Assembly (NCBI RefSeq): GCF_013602415.1
Contig: NZ_WPAG02000002.1
Location: forward strand, 3,227,480 to 3,291,479
DNA: 64,000 nucleotides
Direction of reading: 5' to 3'
From: Rhodococcus sp. B50
Lineage (GTDB): Bacteria > Actinomycetota > Actinomycetes > Mycobacteriales > Mycobacteriaceae
In this document: positions 1 through 8,684 of the stretch, piece after piece
Layout of the letters: each line of letters starts with the position of its first letter
How positions within the stretch are numbered: position 1 is the stretch's first letter
Notes under the pieces: generated by a model
The model's database searches: none
The model's input: the letters and a program-made list of their open reading frames with translations, nothing else
What the model was told of the DNA's origin: nothing
Translations under genes and position numbers: made by a program

Positions 1-804
1 GAAGCTGAACACCGTTCCGCGACCGGAAGATACGACGTAGTCGGTGGTCTCGGACTTGTCGAGCCAGAGCGCCGGGGCGGGTGGGTGCTGGAGCGTGCCG
101 TCCGGACGTCGCTGGATGCGCAGTTCGTGGGCCGACACACCGTCCCAGAAGAACTGCGTGTCGCGGGAGACGGACGGGCGGAGCAGCCGTGTGGGGTCGA
201 GATCGTCGGGAACCGAGGGTGCTCGGCCTTCGGAGGACGACGGCTCCTCCGCCTTCGCCGGCGGCGCGAACTTCAGTATGCGGAACAGCATCTCGGCGAC
301 CACTTCGTCGCCGACCTTCCACAGGTTGCGGGTCGTGAAGAACCAGCCCTCCCCGAGTCCGGTCTTCTTCGGGCCGACGACGTCCTCGAGGGTGGACTCG
401 ATCGTCACCTGTTCGCCGTGACGCAGGTAGCGGTGGTAGATCTGGTCGCAGTTGGTGGCGACCACCGACGTGTATCCGGCGTCGTCGAGGATCTGCGTCA
501 TCCGGCCGAGCGGGTCGTCCTTCTCGCGTTCGGTGCCGAGACCGCGCATCGTCCACACCTGTGCCATTGCAGGTGGGGCCACGAGACCGCCGTGACCGGC
601 GGCGATCGCCGCCGATTCGTCGGTGTAGATCGGATTGTCGTCGCCTATCGCCTCGAGCCAGTTGCGGATCATCGGCATGTTCACCGGATCGCGTCCGGGT
701 CGTGGTGCGGACGGGCCGTCGCCGCGGACCTTCACGGCGGCCTGCAGGATCTCCTCCGGGGCGTTCACCGGAACTTCTCGTGTCACCGAATTCTCCCGTG
801 TCAC
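1..804 (-). CDS. chsH2: Steroid-CoA hydratase large subunit ChsH2, 3' end cut by window
   Basis: The 268 visible residues match the ChsH2 layout: an N-terminal MaoC-like hot-dog region, then a DUF35 OB-fold starting near residue 205 (FFWDGVSAHELR). In the family, ChsH1-ChsH2 hydrates the enoyl-CoA made by FadE28-FadE29 from the three-carbon steroid side chain; the ChsH2 hot-dog lacks the catalytic residues and the OB-fold docks the thiolase-like aldolase Ltp2. About 40-50 C-terminal residues lie outside the window. The GTG at 804 overlaps the fadE29 stop by 4 nt; an in-frame GTG at 786 is an alternative start. Co-transcription with the two dehydrogenase genes is inferred from the overlap. chsH1 and ltp2 would be expected just outside. 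Confidence 0.82.
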   Translation of the reverse strand, partial: MTRENSVTREVPVNAPEEILQAAVKVRGDGPSAPRPGRDPVNMPMIRNWLEAIGDDNPIYTDESAAIAAGHGGLVAPPAMAQVWTMRGLGTEREKDDPLGRMTQILDDAGYTSVVATNCDQIYHRYLRHGEQVTIESTLEDVVGPKKTGLGEGWFFTTRNLWKVGDEVVAEMLFRILKFAPPAKAEEPSSSEGRAPSVPDDLDPTRLLRPSVSRDTQFFWDGVSAHELRIQRRPDGTLQHPPAPALWLDKSETTDYVVSSGRGTVFSF

Positions 805-806
805 CG
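779..806. repeat. 18-bp-period repeat over the fadE29 stop and chsH2 start
   Basis: CGTGTCACCG occurs at 779-788 and 797-806 (minus strand CGGTGACACG). The second copy contains the fadE29 TGA and the first GTG of chsH2; the first contains the alternative GTG. Confidence 0.7.
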
Positions 807-1952
807 CGGCACCCGCGGCATGCCCAGTCCGGACGTCGCGATCAATTCGCGCATCACCTCGTTGACGCCGCCACCGAAAGTGATGACCACATTGCGTTTG
901 GCCATCATGTCGAGCCAGCGGAGCAGATCGGCGGTGTCGTCGTCGGCGGGGTCGCCGAAGGCACCGACGATCTCCTCGGCCAGACGCCCGACCCGCTGGA
1001 TCCGCTCGGTGGCGAACACCTTGGTCGCCGAGGCATCGGCGATGTCGACGGCGTCGTTGCTGCTCGCCGCGACCTGCCAGTTGAGCAGTTCGTTGAGTCG
1101 CCAGGTCGCGTGGATCTCCCCGAGTGCGCGTCGCACCTCGGGACGGTCCTGGAGTTCGTGCGCGCGGACCCACTCGACGAGCCGGTCGTAGATGCCCGCC
1201 ACGCGACCGGCCGGTCCGAGCATGACGCGTTCGTGGTTGAGCTGGGTGGTGATGAGTTTCCAGCCCTTGTTCTCCTCGCCGACGAGCATCTCGGCCGGAA
1301 CGCGCACGTCGCTGTAGTAGGTGGCGTTGACGTGGTGGGCGCCGTCGCAGGTGATGATCGGCGTCCAGCTGAAGCCCGGATCCTTCGTGTCGACGATGAG
1401 CACGGAGATGCCGCGGTGACGCGAATCGGCGGGGCCGGTGCGGACCGCGAGCCAGATGTAGTCGGCGTCGTGCCCACCGGTGGTGAAGATCTTCTGTCCG
1501 TTGACGATGTAGTGGTCGCCGTCGCGCACCGCAGTGGTGCGCAGTGCGGCGAGGTCGGTCCCGGCCTCCGGCTCGGAGTATCCGATCGCGAAGTGCACCT
1601 CGCCGGCGAGGATGGCGGGCAGGAACTTCCGCTTCTGCTCATCGGTGCCGTAGACCTGCAGCGTCGGGCCGACGGTCTGCAACGTGACACTCGGTAACGG
1701 GACGTCGGCTCGGACGGCCTCGTTGGCGAAGATCTGTTGTTCGACGTCGCCGAAACCGTGGCCGCCGAATTCGACCGGCCACCCGACGCCGAGCCATCCG
1801 TCCTTGCCCATGCGACGGACGACCTCACGGTAGGTGGGGCCGTGCCGTTCCGTGCGCATGATCGCGGCCTCCTCCGGGGAGACCAGATTGCCGAAATAAC
1901 GGCGCAGTTCGGCCTGCAGCGCGCGCTGCTCGTCGGTCAGATCGATGAACAC
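801..1952 (-). CDS. fadE29: Acyl-CoA dehydrogenase subunit FadE29 (ChsE2)
   Basis: A 383-residue FAD-dependent acyl-CoA dehydrogenase. It shows the family blocks FAIGYSEPEAGTDLAALRTTA and the C-terminal MAKRNVVITFGGGVNEVMRE. In Mtb, FadE29 pairs with FadE28 as an alpha2beta2 enzyme that dehydrogenates 3-oxo-4-pregnene-20-carboxyl-CoA; the same pairing is inferred from order and size. GTG 1952 gives the standard N-terminus MFIDLTDEQRALQAELR and overlaps the fadE28 end by 16 nt, so the two genes are translationally coupled. It belongs to the KstR-controlled unit that begins at fadE28. Confidence 0.85.
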   Translation of the reverse strand: MFIDLTDEQRALQAELRRYFGNLVSPEEAAIMRTERHGPTYREVVRRMGKDGWLGVGWPVEFGGHGFGDVEQQIFANEAVRADVPLPSVTLQTVGPTLQVYGTDEQKRKFLPAILAGEVHFAIGYSEPEAGTDLAALRTTAVRDGDHYIVNGQKIFTTGGHDADYIWLAVRTGPADSRHRGISVLIVDTKDPGFSWTPIITCDGAHHVNATYYSDVRVPAEMLVGEENKGWKLITTQLNHERVMLGPAGRVAGIYDRLVEWVRAHELQDRPEVRRALGEIHATWRLNELLNWQVAASSNDAVDIADASATKVFATERIQRVGRLAEEIVGAFGDPADDDTADLLRWLDMMAKRNVVITFGGGVNEVMRELIATSGLGMPRVPR

Positions 1953-2986
1953 CGGGCCCCCACGAGGTCGAGTCGGTACGAGGCGCCGCCGAGCAACCGG
2001 GCAAGATCCTTGGCGGCCGACGAATACTTGTGCAGCGGATAGGTCTCGTCGACACCTACGCCGCCGTGCAGGTGGTGCAGCACACGCATGGCCGGAGGCA
2101 GTTCGGCCGCGATCCAGTACGCGGTGACATCGAGATCGTCTGCGGCGTCGAGACCTTCGGACAGGCGCCACACCGACGACAGTGCTGCGACGTGCAGGGT
2201 GCGCGCGGTGACGTAGACGTCGGCGATCTGTTGCGCGACGGCTTGGAAGGTCGCGAGCGGCTTGCCGAACTGGTGCCGTTCGCTGACGTGTTTCGCGGTG
2301 AGTTCGGTTGCGCCGGAGAGCAGTCCGTCCGCGAAGGCCGCCACGGCGGCGAGCGCGATCCGGTGGAGTGTCGCCACGGCGTCGGCACCGGACTCCGCGA
2401 GGAGGACGCCGACGGCACCGTCGGCACGCAGCGAGAACTCCGGGGAGCCCGTCGAGGTGGGACTCGGGCGCAGTGTCACGCCGGTGGCGTCGGGAGTCAC
2501 CGCGACCACACCGGCATCGGTGGGCAGGAGCACCAGGCGTGCCCGATCGGCATAGGGCACGGCGACGAACGACCCGGTGACCGCATGACCCCGGCCGGTT
2601 CGGACGGCGGTGGCGGCCGGCTGCTCCGGGAAGGCGCGGCCGGGTTCTCCGAGGGCGGCCGTCAGGACGGCTCCCTCCGCGACGCCGGCGAGCAGTTCGT
2701 CCTGCTGCTGCTCGGAGGCGAGCGCGAGGATCGGCAGCACGCCCAGACCGAGAGTGGCCAGGGCCGGCGTCTGCGCCGCTCCGCGTCCGATCTCGGTGAG
2801 AACCGTGGCCACTTCGCCGAGTCCGAGCCCCGATCCGCCGAGTCTTTCGGGCAGGGCGAGCGACAGCAGGTCGGCGTCGGCCAGCGCGGCCCACAACGCC
2901 TCGTCGGCGAGGCCGCGTTTCAGGAGACCGGCCGCCACACCGGCGATCTCCTCCTGTGTCTCGTCACGTGCGAAGTCCACCGTCAC
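1937..2986 (-). CDS. fadE28: Acyl-CoA dehydrogenase subunit FadE28 (ChsE1)
   Basis: About 347 residues, shorter than a standard acyl-CoA dehydrogenase (about 380) and close to Mtb FadE28. The N-terminal half is degenerate, while the helical C-terminal domain keeps LTAKHVSERHQFGKPLATFQAVAQQIADV. In the family this subunit and FadE29 complete one FAD site between them. The start is GTG 2986 or GTG 2980; a GAAGG Shine-Dalgarno at 2990-2994 fits 2980 better. A perfect KstR box lies 13 nt upstream at 2999-3012, so this is probably the first gene of a KstR-repressed operon with fadE29 and chsH2. Confidence 0.85.
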   Translation of the reverse strand: MTVDFARDETQEEIAGVAAGLLKRGLADEALWAALADADLLSLALPERLGGSGLGLGEVATVLTEIGRGAAQTPALATLGLGVLPILALASEQQQDELLAGVAEGAVLTAALGEPGRAFPEQPAATAVRTGRGHAVTGSFVAVPYADRARLVLLPTDAGVVAVTPDATGVTLRPSPTSTGSPEFSLRADGAVGVLLAESGADAVATLHRIALAAVAAFADGLLSGATELTAKHVSERHQFGKPLATFQAVAQQIADVYVTARTLHVAALSSVWRLSEGLDAADDLDVTAYWIAAELPPAMRVLHHLHGGVGVDETYPLHKYSSAAKDLARLLGGASYRLDLVGARCSSI

Positions 2987-2998
2987 CCACCTTCGATG

Positions 2999-3012
2999 TA
3001 GAACGTGTTCCA
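2999..3012. promoter_or_regulatory. KstR operator before fadE28
   Basis: TAGAACGTGTTCCA fits the published KstR consensus TnnAACnnGTTnnA at every fixed position. It sits directly upstream of fadE28, and kstR itself lies 2.3 kb away. It should couple the fadE28-fadE29-chsH2 unit to cholesterol-derived CoA intermediates. Confidence 0.85.
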
Positions 3013-3048
3013 GTTGTAGCACTCCCGGGCGTCCGGCGGAAGGACTCC

Positions 3049-5217
3049 TCAGTCGCGCGGCAGACCCAGAAGCCGCTCGGCCGCCACGGTCAGCAGAATC
3101 TGCTCGGTTCCACCGGCGATCGTCAGGCACCGGGTGTTGAGGAACTCCCGGGTGAGCGGTCCTTCCACCCAGCCGGACTCACCCGCGAGATCCATGGCGA
3201 GTTCGGCGGTGTCCTGCCGCTGCCGCACACCGATGAGTTTGCGGACGCTCGACGCGGCACCGGGATCCTGTCCCTCGAGTTGCGCGAGGGTGGCGCGCAG
3301 ATCGAGGAGCGATCCGACCGTCGCTTCACCGATCTGCGTCGCGATGCGGTCCTCGGCCACGGGGTCGCCCGGGGTCGACAGTGCGAGCAACTCTTCGATC
3401 CGCGGCCCCAGCGACGACTTGCCCCCCATGGCGACGCGTTCGTCGGCGAGAGTCGTGCGGGCGAGTTTCCAGCCGTCGCCGCGTTTCCCGACAACGCAGT
3501 CGTCCGGCACGAAGACCGAATCGAGAAAGACCTCGTTGAACAGCGCGTCGCCGGTGATCTCGCGCAGCGGCGAGATCGTGATCCCCGCGGACTTCATGTC
3601 GACGAGGAAGTACGTGATGCCCTTGTGCTTGGGGACATCGCGGTCGGTGCGGGCGAGGCAGATCGCCCAGTCCGCCTGCTGAGCGAGCGAGGTCCACACC
3701 TTCTGCCCGCGCAGCACCCACCCTCCGTCGACCTTCTCGGCACTCGTGCGCAGTGCCGCGAGATCCGAACCCGCTCCGGGTTCCGAGAACAGCTGGCACC
3801 ACACCACGTCGCCGCGCAGGGTGGGCATCACGAATCGTTCGATCTGCTCGGGCGTGCCGTGCCGGAGGACCGTCGGAACCGCCCACCAGCCGATCACGAG
3901 ATCGGGGCGTTCGATACCGGCAGCGGCGAGTTCCTCCTGAACGACGAGTTGTTCCGCGGCGCCGGCTCCCCGGCCGTAGGGCTGCGGCCAGTGCGGCGCG
4001 AGGAGACCCGACTCGGCGAGAGCGACACGCTGCCCGGACTCGGGTGCGGCGGCGATCCTCTCGATCTCCGCGCGGATCCGCACCCTCTCCTCCTCGTGGT
4101 CGGACAGGTCGATCCCGAGATGACGACGCGCGCCGTCGCGCACCAATGTCGTGAGCCTCGACCGCCACACGCTGGAGCCGCCGAGTACCTGCCGGGTGGC
4201 GACCGCGCGGCGGAGATAGAAGTGCGCGTCGTGCTCCCAGGTGAACCCGATGCCGCCGAGGACCTGGATCGCGTCCTTGGCCGTCCGGACCGCGGCGTCG
4301 AGCGCGACCGCCGCCGCAGCGGCCGCCGCGATCGGCAGTTCGTCGGGCTGCGAGTCGACGGTGACCGCTGCGTCCCATGCCACGGCCCGGATCTTCTCGG
4401 TGCGGCAGAGCATTTCGGCACAGATGTGCTTGACCGCCTGGAACGCACCGATCGGTTTGCCGAACTGCTCACGGATCTTCGCGTAGTCGACCGCGGTGGT
4501 CAGCGCCCAGCCGGCGAGGCCGGCCAGTTCCGCGGCGGCGAGACCGGCGGTGAGGTCGCGCACGAAGCCGGCCGGGACGGTCGCGACACGATCCGCCGGG
4601 ACGGTCGCGCCCTCGAGCCGGACACGGCCCACCGCGCGGGACGCGTCGATGGTGTCGAGCGGTTCGACCCGCAGACCCGGATCGTCGGCCTCGACGAGCG
4701 CCCAGCGTTCGATGGCCGGGCCACCGCCGGCGGGTTCGACGTCCGGCTCACCCTCGAGACGCAGGAGCACCGCGATCCCGGCCTCGGCGCCCACGGCCGG
4801 CCCGGCCTCGCCCCGCAGCACGAATCCGTCCCCTGCGGGTTCGGCGGCCACGGCCGAGTCGAGCGCGAGCGCGGTGGGGACCTCGCCCTCGGCGAGCCGC
4901 GCCGTCGTCTTGGCGACGGCCTCCCCGGCGCGGCCGAACACGAGAGCCGCCACGGCGGTCGTCAGGACGGGGCCGGGCGCGAGTTCGCGGGCGGCCTGTT
5001 CGAGCATGACGGCCAGGTCCACGGCGGTCGCTCCGAGACCGCCCGCGTCTTCGGGGACGGCGACACCGAAAATTCCGAGCTCTGCGAGGGACGACCAACC
5101 GTCGCGCCACGTCGTGTCGCCTCCACGACGTATCGTCGAGATGGGGTCGACGGCGCGTGACCAGGCCTGGACGGATGCCTGGACGGCCCGCTGCTCCTCG
5201 GTCGTGGCGATACTCAC
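3049..5217 (-). CDS. fadE34: Fused double acyl-CoA dehydrogenase FadE34 (ChsE3)
   Basis: About 722 residues with two acyl-CoA dehydrogenase halves in tandem. The first (about 1-330) ends in REQFGKPIGAFQAVKHICAEM; the second (about 350-722) carries WCQLFSEPGAGSDLAALRTSA. This double architecture next to kstR is that of Mtb FadE34 (Rv3573c, 711 aa), which dehydrogenates the five-carbon steroid side chain, 3-oxochol-4-en-24-oyl-CoA. GTG 5217, giving MSIATTEEQRAVQ, has a GGAAGG stretch upstream and is preferred; ATG 5247 lies 3 nt from the KstR box and lacks a Shine-Dalgarno. Divergent from kstR. Confidence 0.86.
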   Translation of the reverse strand: MSIATTEEQRAVQASVQAWSRAVDPISTIRRGGDTTWRDGWSSLAELGIFGVAVPEDAGGLGATAVDLAVMLEQAARELAPGPVLTTAVAALVFGRAGEAVAKTTARLAEGEVPTALALDSAVAAEPAGDGFVLRGEAGPAVGAEAGIAVLLRLEGEPDVEPAGGGPAIERWALVEADDPGLRVEPLDTIDASRAVGRVRLEGATVPADRVATVPAGFVRDLTAGLAAAELAGLAGWALTTAVDYAKIREQFGKPIGAFQAVKHICAEMLCRTEKIRAVAWDAAVTVDSQPDELPIAAAAAAAVALDAAVRTAKDAIQVLGGIGFTWEHDAHFYLRRAVATRQVLGGSSVWRSRLTTLVRDGARRHLGIDLSDHEEERVRIRAEIERIAAAPESGQRVALAESGLLAPHWPQPYGRGAGAAEQLVVQEELAAAGIERPDLVIGWWAVPTVLRHGTPEQIERFVMPTLRGDVVWCQLFSEPGAGSDLAALRTSAEKVDGGWVLRGQKVWTSLAQQADWAICLARTDRDVPKHKGITYFLVDMKSAGITISPLREITGDALFNEVFLDSVFVPDDCVVGKRGDGWKLARTTLADERVAMGGKSSLGPRIEELLALSTPGDPVAEDRIATQIGEATVGSLLDLRATLAQLEGQDPGAASSVRKLIGVRQRQDTAELAMDLAGESGWVEGPLTREFLNTRCLTIAGGTEQILLTVAAERLLGLPRD

Positions 5218-5250
5218 AGCGGTTTCCGCCCTTCCGAATGACATCATTGC

Positions 5251-5264
5251 TAGAACGTGTTCTA
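5251..5264. promoter_or_regulatory. KstR operator between fadE34 and kstR
   Basis: TAGAACGTGTTCTA is a perfect 14-bp palindrome and matches TnnAACnnGTTnnA exactly. It lies in the short divergent region, so it should control both fadE34 and kstR, giving autorepression as known for KstR in Mycobacterium and Rhodococcus. Confidence 0.92.
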
Positions 5265-5306
5265 ATATGACACCGATTCGGAGTCAAGGCGTGAGGAAAC
5301 GAATTT

Positions 5307-5966
5307 ATGGCCACCCCGTCCCGCTCCCGTGCCAACGGACACGGAACTCTGACCGCCCTCACCGAGGACGATCTCAGTTCCAATGCCCAGAAGGAACGGC
5401 GCAAGCGGATTCTCGACGCCACCCTGGCGCTCGCGTCCAAGGGTGGTTACGAGGCTGTGCAGATGCGGGCAGTGGCCGAACGAGCGGACGTCGCGGTCGG
5501 CACCCTCTACCGGTACTTCCCGTCCAAGGTGCACCTGCTGGTCTCCGCACTCGGCCGTGAATTCGCCCGCATCGAGGGTAAGGGCCGCATCCCACCCGGC
5601 CACAGCCCGCTCGAGCGTATGCACCTGATCCTGAGCCTGATCACCAAGGCGATGCAGCGCGATCCGCTGCTCACCGAAGCCATGACGCGGGCGTTCATGT
5701 TCGCCGACGCATCGGCCGCCGCCGAGGTCGATCAGGTCGGCATTCTCATGGACCGGCTGTTCGCGAGGGCCATGAACGACGGAGAACCCACCGAGGAGGA
5801 ACTCGCCATCGCGCGCGTCATCAGCGACGTGTGGCTGTCGAACCTCGTCGCCTGGCTCACGCGCCGTTCGTCGGCCACCGATGTCGCCCGCCGGCTCGAA
5901 CTGACCGTGGATCTTCTGCTCGGCGACGGCTCCCGCGCCCCGAAGACGATCGCCTCGGGAGTTTGA
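5307..5966 (+). CDS. kstR: TetR-family cholesterol catabolism repressor KstR
   Basis: A 219-residue TetR repressor. The helix-turn-helix spans about residues 30-75 and contains the KstR-typical stretches RILDATLALASKGGYEAVQM and VGTLYRYFPSKVHLLVSALG. The ligand-binding half (TEAMTRAFMFADASAAAEVD, RVISDVWLSNLVAWLTRR) also matches mycobacterial KstR closely. KstR represses sterol uptake and degradation genes and is released by 3-oxo-cholestenoyl-CoA-type ligands. ATG 5307 follows GAGGAAA at 5293-5299. Its own operator and fadE34 lie just upstream, the same arrangement as Rv3574/Rv3573c. Confidence 0.95.
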   Translation: MATPSRSRANGHGTLTALTEDDLSSNAQKERRKRILDATLALASKGGYEAVQMRAVAERADVAVGTLYRYFPSKVHLLVSALGREFARIEGKGRIPPGHSPLERMHLILSLITKAMQRDPLLTEAMTRAFMFADASAAAEVDQVGILMDRLFARAMNDGEPTEEELAIARVISDVWLSNLVAWLTRRSSATDVARRLELTVDLLLGDGSRAPKTIASGV

Positions 5967-6049
5967 GGGTCGATTCCCGGTCTTCTGTAACCGGAAACAC
6001 GCAATCGGAAGGCCGACGGGGTCCGACTCCCGCCCGACTCTGACCTAAC

Positions 6050-8635
6050 GTGGTTCAGGTGAGTGCCCACGATCTTCCGATTGACCTTCGACGTGCTCTG
6101 GTGGCTGTCGCGCGGACGCCCCGCCTGCTCGTGGCGACCGACTACGACGGCACCATCTCCCCCATCGTGAGCGACCCGGAGAAGGCCTATCCGCACGACG
6201 ATGCGGTGCGGGCGCTGCGGGGCCTTGCCGCTCTTCCGTCGACGTCCGCCGCGGTCATCTCGGGTCGCGCTCTCAAGGATCTCGCCGCCCTGTCGCGGTT
6301 GCCGGTCGAGGTCAAGCTCGTCGGCAGTCACGGTTCCGAGTTCGACATCGGATTCGTCCACGAGGTCGATCCCGAGGCCAGGGACCTGCTCGCCACGATC
6401 GTCGAGGGATTGGATGCGGTGGCGTCCCGGTTCACCGGCGTGCAGGTGGAGGTCAAGCCCGCGAGCGCCGCGCTCCACGTGCGCAATGCCGCCCCCCGCG
6501 ACGCCGAACAGGCCCTCGACCTCGTGCGGAACGATCTCGCGCTCCGTCCGGGCGTGCAGGTCACCGAGGGCAAGGCCGTGATCGAGCTGTCCGTGGTGCC
6601 CACCGACAAGGGCAAGGCGCTCGACGTCATCCGGCATCAGGAGGCCGCCACTGCGGCGGTGTTCTTCGGTGACGACGTGACCGACGAGAAGGCCTTCCGT
6701 TCGCTGCAGGGCCCGGACGTCGGAGTGAAGATCGGCGACGGCGACACCGCCGCCGAGTACCACGTCCGCACCAGCGAAGAGGTCATCGCGGCGCTGGCGT
6801 TCCTGCTCGAGGAACGTCGTACGTGGCTGTCGGGTGCCCACGTCGCACCGATCGAACGTCTGACGATGCTCGCGAGCCCCCGTTCGAAGGCGCTCGTGAC
6901 CCCCGACGGCACGATCACCTGGCTGTGCCACCCCGAACCCGATTCCGCTGCGGTATTCGCCCATCTGCTCGGCGGCGGCGCCGCCGGTCACTTCTCCATC
7001 GGCCCGACCCGTCAGGCACTGCCGCTCAGCCAGCGGTATATCGACTCGACGATGACAGTGGTGACCCGGTGGGCGTCGCTCGCGGTGGTCGACTACCTCC
7101 CGCACGACGTCGAGGCCGGCCGCACGGATCTGACCCGCGTGATCACCGGACGCGCGAGCGCGGTGGTGACCTTCGCTCCGCGACCGGAGTTCGGACAGGG
7201 CCAGGTCACCCTCGAGGTCGAGGACGACGGCATCCGGGTGATGGGCTTCAACGAGCCCTACGTACTGCGCTCTCCCGGGGTGCGGTGGGACATCACGACC
7301 GACGGGGTGCACCAGACCGCCCACGCCGTGGTCGATCCCACCGAGAACGACATCATCCTCGAGCTTCGTTGCGGCACCGATGATCTCGACGAACATCCGG
7401 TGCCGGAGGTCGAACGTCGGGCGCAGTCCGAGGCGTACTGGCACACGTGGGCGTCCCGTCTCGAACTCCCGCCGCTCAAGCCCGACCTCATGAAGCGTTC
7501 GGCGCTCACCCTGCGTGGGCTGGTCCACGGGCCCACGGGTTCGATCCTCGCCGCGGCGACCACCTCGCTCCCCGAGGAGATCGGTGGCGTCCGCAACTGG
7601 GACTACCGCTACTGCTGGCTGCGCGACGCCGCGCTCTCGGCGCAGGCGCTCGTGCGGGTCGGATCACTCGAGGAGGCCGAGAACTACCTCGATTGGGTCC
7701 ACCGTGTCCTCGAGACCGTCCCCGGCCCCGAACGCCTGCACCCGCTGTACACGCTCGCCGGCGGAGCGCTTCCGCCCGAGGCCGTGCTCGACTCGCTTCC
7801 CGGTTACGCCGGTTCGCGGCCCGTGCGTATCGGCAACGCCGCGAACCAGCAGGTACAGCTCGACGTGTTCGGTCCGATCGTCGACCTGATCGCCGACCTC
7901 GCACACAGCCGCGAGGAACGCGGCGTGCCCCACGATCAGGCCCTCACCGACCGCGACTGGGAGCTCGTCTGCTCGATGGTCACCGCGGTGGAACGCCGCT
8001 GGTTCGAGCCGGATCACGGCATCTGGGAGATCCGCCACGCACCCCGTCACCACGTGTACTCGAAGGTCATGGGATGGCTGACCGTCGACCGGGCGCTCAC
8101 GCTCGCCGAGAAGTTCGGCCGGACCGCCGGTGAGGGATGGGTGGCGCTGCGCGACGAGATCGCCGACGAGGTCACCGAGAAGGGCTGGAACGACGAGGTC
8201 CAATCGTTCACCTCGGCCTACGACGGCACCGATCTCGACGCGGCCACCCTGTTCATCGGACTCACCGGACTCGTCGACCCGCAGGACGAGCGGTTCCGGG
8301 CGACCGTGCAGGCCACCGAACGGGAGTTGCGCAGCGGCGCGACCGTTTACCGCTATCACAGCGACGACGGCCTGCCGGGCGCCGAAGGCGGCTTCCACCT
8401 GTGCGCGGCGTGGCTCGTGGCGGCCTACCTGCTGATCGGGCAGCGCAACGATGCCGAAGCACTGTTCGCGCAGCTCGTCGCGGCGGCCGGACCGACCGGT
8501 CTGCTCAGTGAGGAGTACGACCCGGTCGCGGAACGTTCACTGGGCAACCACCCGCAGGCGTACAGCCACATCGGCCTGCTGCGCTGCGCCCAGCTGCTGT
8601 CGGGGGCGAAGGCCATGGGCGACCGGGCTCGCTGA
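6050..8635 (+). CDS. Fusion of trehalose-6-phosphate phosphatase and GH15 glycosidase
   Basis: An 861-residue, two-enzyme protein. Residues 1-260 are an OtsB-type HAD phosphatase with DYDGT at 31-35 and GDDVTDE at 207-213. Residues about 265-861 are a GH15 (trehalase/glucoamylase-like) domain with NWDYRYCWLRDA near 515 and GGFHLCAAW near 780. In these families OtsB makes trehalose from trehalose-6-phosphate and actinobacterial GH15 trehalases split trehalose to glucose, so the fusion could take trehalose-6-phosphate to glucose; that is inference. GTG 6050 is taken, with GTG 6059 also possible. The gene is convergent with a LacI regulator. A 19-bp copy of its 3' end lies just after the stop. 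Confidence 0.85.
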   Translation: MVQVSAHDLPIDLRRALVAVARTPRLLVATDYDGTISPIVSDPEKAYPHDDAVRALRGLAALPSTSAAVISGRALKDLAALSRLPVEVKLVGSHGSEFDIGFVHEVDPEARDLLATIVEGLDAVASRFTGVQVEVKPASAALHVRNAAPRDAEQALDLVRNDLALRPGVQVTEGKAVIELSVVPTDKGKALDVIRHQEAATAAVFFGDDVTDEKAFRSLQGPDVGVKIGDGDTAAEYHVRTSEEVIAALAFLLEERRTWLSGAHVAPIERLTMLASPRSKALVTPDGTITWLCHPEPDSAAVFAHLLGGGAAGHFSIGPTRQALPLSQRYIDSTMTVVTRWASLAVVDYLPHDVEAGRTDLTRVITGRASAVVTFAPRPEFGQGQVTLEVEDDGIRVMGFNEPYVLRSPGVRWDITTDGVHQTAHAVVDPTENDIILELRCGTDDLDEHPVPEVERRAQSEAYWHTWASRLELPPLKPDLMKRSALTLRGLVHGPTGSILAAATTSLPEEIGGVRNWDYRYCWLRDAALSAQALVRVGSLEEAENYLDWVHRVLETVPGPERLHPLYTLAGGALPPEAVLDSLPGYAGSRPVRIGNAANQQVQLDVFGPIVDLIADLAHSREERGVPHDQALTDRDWELVCSMVTAVERRWFEPDHGIWEIRHAPRHHVYSKVMGWLTVDRALTLAEKFGRTAGEGWVALRDEIADEVTEKGWNDEVQSFTSAYDGTDLDAATLFIGLTGLVDPQDERFRATVQATERELRSGATVYRYHSDDGLPGAEGGFHLCAAWLVAAYLLIGQRNDAEALFAQLVAAAGPTGLLSEEYDPVAERSLGNHPQAYSHIGLLRCAQLLSGAKAMGDRAR

Positions 8636-8660
8636 GCCCCCGGGCGACCGGGCTCGCTGA
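8617..8660. repeat. Tandem duplication over the stop of the OtsB-GH15 gene
   Basis: GGGCGACCGGGCTCGCTGA occurs at 8617-8635, where it ends in the stop codon, and again at 8642-8660. The 19-bp copies are identical, with a 25-bp period. Confidence 0.9.
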
Positions 8661-8684
8661 CACCCTGCGGCCGACGGCGCTGCG

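Noticed and set aside
2956..5160. A 734-codon plus-strand open frame opposite fadE34
   Set aside because: fadE34 on the minus strand has full family motifs; this is its shadow.
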